Positions 62,920-64,000 of a stretch of DNA of 64,000 nt are shown here, piece after piece; position 1 is the first letter of the stretch, and every line of letters starts with the position of its first letter. Origin of the DNA: an uncultured Winogradskyella sp. (lineage in GTDB: Bacteria; Bacteroidota; Bacteroidia; Flavobacteriales; Flavobacteriaceae); the NCBI RefSeq assembly GCF_947498345.1, contig NZ_CANMJY010000009.1:124001-188000 (forward strand), written 5' to 3'. Made by a program: the position numbers and the translations under genes. A model generated the notes under the pieces. That model saw only the letters and a program-made list of their open reading frames with translations. It was not told the DNA's origin and searched no databases.

Positions 62920-63162
62920 ATGAAAAAGAAAACGCTCTTTTTACTTTTTACACTTTACTTTTCATTAAAAGTGAAAGCGCAATGTGCTATGTGTAGAGCA
63001 GTTTTAGAAAGTGGTGAAGATCAATTAGCTGCAGAAGGTATTAATGATGGTATTATGTTTTTAATGGCTATACCTTATATTTTAGTAGCAGTAATCGGCT
63101 ATATTGTTTACAGAACTTATAGTAATTCTCAAAAGTCTAAAAATATAGACAAAGTATTGTAA
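62920..63162 (+). CDS. Small membrane protein with a periplasmic CxxC motif
   Basis: This 80-residue protein has a signal-like N-terminus (about 1-21, ending KVKAQ). Immediately after it comes CAMCRAVLESGEDQ (cysteines 22 and 25), then one membrane helix (about 46-66, IMFLMAIPYILVAVIGYIVY) and a short polar tail. The CxxC would face the periplasm and could bind copper or act in thiol exchange. It starts 1 bp after the DUF420 stop, in an oxidase-assembly context. I recognise no named family. It is real judging by tight spacing and a sensible protein layout. Confidence 0.82.
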   Translation: MKKKTLFLLFTLYFSLKVKAQCAMCRAVLESGEDQLAAEGINDGIMFLMAIPYILVAVIGYIVYRTYSNSQKSKNIDKVL

Positions 63163-63277
63163 CATTTTTTAATTTCAGTAGTCTTAATTATATCAAGTTT
63201 ACTTAGGAAGTCTTAACAATTTGTTGGCATAAAAGCCTATAGATTTTCTTAAAATTGTACTCTTAACCGTCCAATCT

Positions 63278-63979
63278 ATGATACAAATTAAAGATTTACA
63301 TAAGTCTTACAAAATGGGAAGCAATTCGCTTCATGTTTTAAAAGGCATAAATTTTAATGTTGAAGAAGGAGAGTTAGTTGCTATAATGGGTTCTTCGGGT
63401 TCTGGTAAGTCCACATTGCTTAATATTTTGGGAATGTTAGATGAACTTGATGAAGGTGAATATACACTAGATGGGGTTCCTATTGTAAACCTAAATGAGA
63501 CAAAAGCAGCTCAATATAGAAATAAATTTTTAGGATTTATTTTTCAATCTTTCAACCTTATTAATTATAAGTCTGCATTAGAAAATGTGTCGTTACCACT
63601 TTATTATCAAAAGAAGAAGCGAAAAGAGCGCTTAGAAAAAGCAATGCAATATCTAGAAAAAGTAGGCTTAAAAGAATGGGCAACGCATTTACCTAGTGAA
63701 CTTTCTGGAGGACAAAAACAGCGTGTAGCTATTGCACGTGCTTTAGCTGCAGAGCCAAAAGTGTTAATGGCTGATGAGCCAACAGGAGCTTTAGACAGCA
63801 AAACATCTTATGAAGTTATGGATCTTATTCAGGGTATCAATGATGAAGGAAAAACCATACTAGTAGTGACCCATGAAAAAGATATTGCACATATGTGTAA
63901 ACGAATCGTTCATTTAAAAGATGGCATTATTGTAGAAGACAAAGTTATAGATCAAGTTAGAGCAAGCAGCTATGTTTAA
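63278..63979 (+). CDS. ABC transporter ATP-binding protein (MacB/LolD-like)
   Basis: This 233-residue ATPase has all ABC motifs: Walker A GSSGSGKST, Q-loop FIFQSFNLI, signature LSGGQKQRVAIARAL, Walker B VLMADEPTGALD and the switch His in VVTHEKDIA. The sequence resembles the MacB/LolD branch, which powers FtsX/MacB-type permeases for lipoprotein, peptide or drug release. Its 3' end overlaps the next gene, a permease, by eight bases. A weak promoter (TTG-N23-TAAAATTG) may lie within the 115-bp gap upstream. The substrate is not known. Confidence 0.94.
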   Translation: MIQIKDLHKSYKMGSNSLHVLKGINFNVEEGELVAIMGSSGSGKSTLLNILGMLDELDEGEYTLDGVPIVNLNETKAAQYRNKFLGFIFQSFNLINYKSALENVSLPLYYQKKKRKERLEKAMQYLEKVGLKEWATHLPSELSGGQKQRVAIARALAAEPKVLMADEPTGALDSKTSYEVMDLIQGINDEGKTILVVTHEKDIAHMCKRIVHLKDGIIVEDKVIDQVRASSYV

Positions 63980-64000
63980 TAAAGACCGTTGGATTGAAAT
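63972..64000 (+). CDS. ABC transporter permease, first codons only
   Basis: An ATG at 63972 opens the frame MFNKDRWIE, overlapping the stop of the ATPase gene. Start and context match the MacB/FtsX-like permeases that pair with this ATPase in flavobacteria. Only nine full codons are visible, so the call rests on context. Confidence 0.6.

Noticed and set aside
1..64000. CRISPR arrays, insertion sequences, prophage or integrase genes
   Set aside because: No regularly spaced repeats, transposase-like proteins or phage genes were seen in any frame; the window is mostly conserved core genome.

Overview
This window comes from the chromosome of a marine-type, low-GC member of the Flavobacteriaceae (Bacteroidota). 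The evidence is the gene content and order: a SprA-GcvH-VanZ-TonB-RemB block, an alternative complex III operon followed by aa3 oxidase genes, a T9SS C-terminal sorting domain, FHS-type sugar permease and DUF5686. Upstream regions also repeatedly show the Bacteroidota promoter pattern TAnnTTTG with an upstream TTG/TTTG and no obvious Shine-Dalgarno. I cannot name the species from sequence alone.

Region 1 (1-10.4 kb) is a compact glycan-utilisation locus that fits N-glycan breakdown. On the minus strand are GH92 alpha-mannosidase, a sugar permease and a truncated glycosylasparaginase. On the plus strand are GH20 beta-hexosaminidase, a CutC-family protein and a GH2 beta-mannosidase. Together these could strip mannose, cleave Man-beta-GlcNAc, release GlcNAc and split the GlcNAc-Asn bond. 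No SusC/SusD or endoglycosidase is visible here. Region 2 (10.4-17.3 kb) holds a membrane metallophosphoesterase, a thioredoxin-fold protein without active cysteines, a polysaccharide deacetylase, a large DUF2723 membrane protein, tRNA-Gln(TTG) and a tandem universal stress protein.

Region 3 (17.3-22.3 kb) is rimP-nusA-infB with a terminator-like hairpin in its leader, then a SPOR protein. Region 4 (22.4-34.2 kb) is the electron-transport operon actABCDEF-coxBA. Region 5 (34.3-44 kb) is mixed: a T9SS-exported protein between two near-identical terminators, ruvB, a di-haem peroxidase-like lipoprotein, queG, a DUF5686 outer-membrane protein and a two-domain malic enzyme.

Region 6 (44.1-56.8 kb) is the secretion/gliding block: ruvA, sprA (2449 codons, TTG start), gcvH, vanZ-like, two tandem TonB-type proteins and a remB-like gene whose N-terminus carries the same TonB-C-like unit. 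A metallo-beta-lactamase-fold gene broken by a single-base frameshift follows. Region 7 (57.8-63.2 kb) is the second oxidase cluster: ctaB, two subunit III genes, subunit IV, a SCO-like protein lacking copper ligands, a true SCO, DUF420 and a small CxxC membrane protein. The window ends in an ABC ATPase and the first codons of its permease.

No CRISPR array, insertion sequence, prophage or rRNA was seen, and no gap between genes exceeds 300 bases. The window is mostly conserved core genome. The most unusual points are the TonB/TonB/RemB shared module, the ligand-less SCO partner, the HhH tail on ActC, the CutC gene inside the glycan locus, operator-like palindromes in two promoters and the frameshifted hydrolase.
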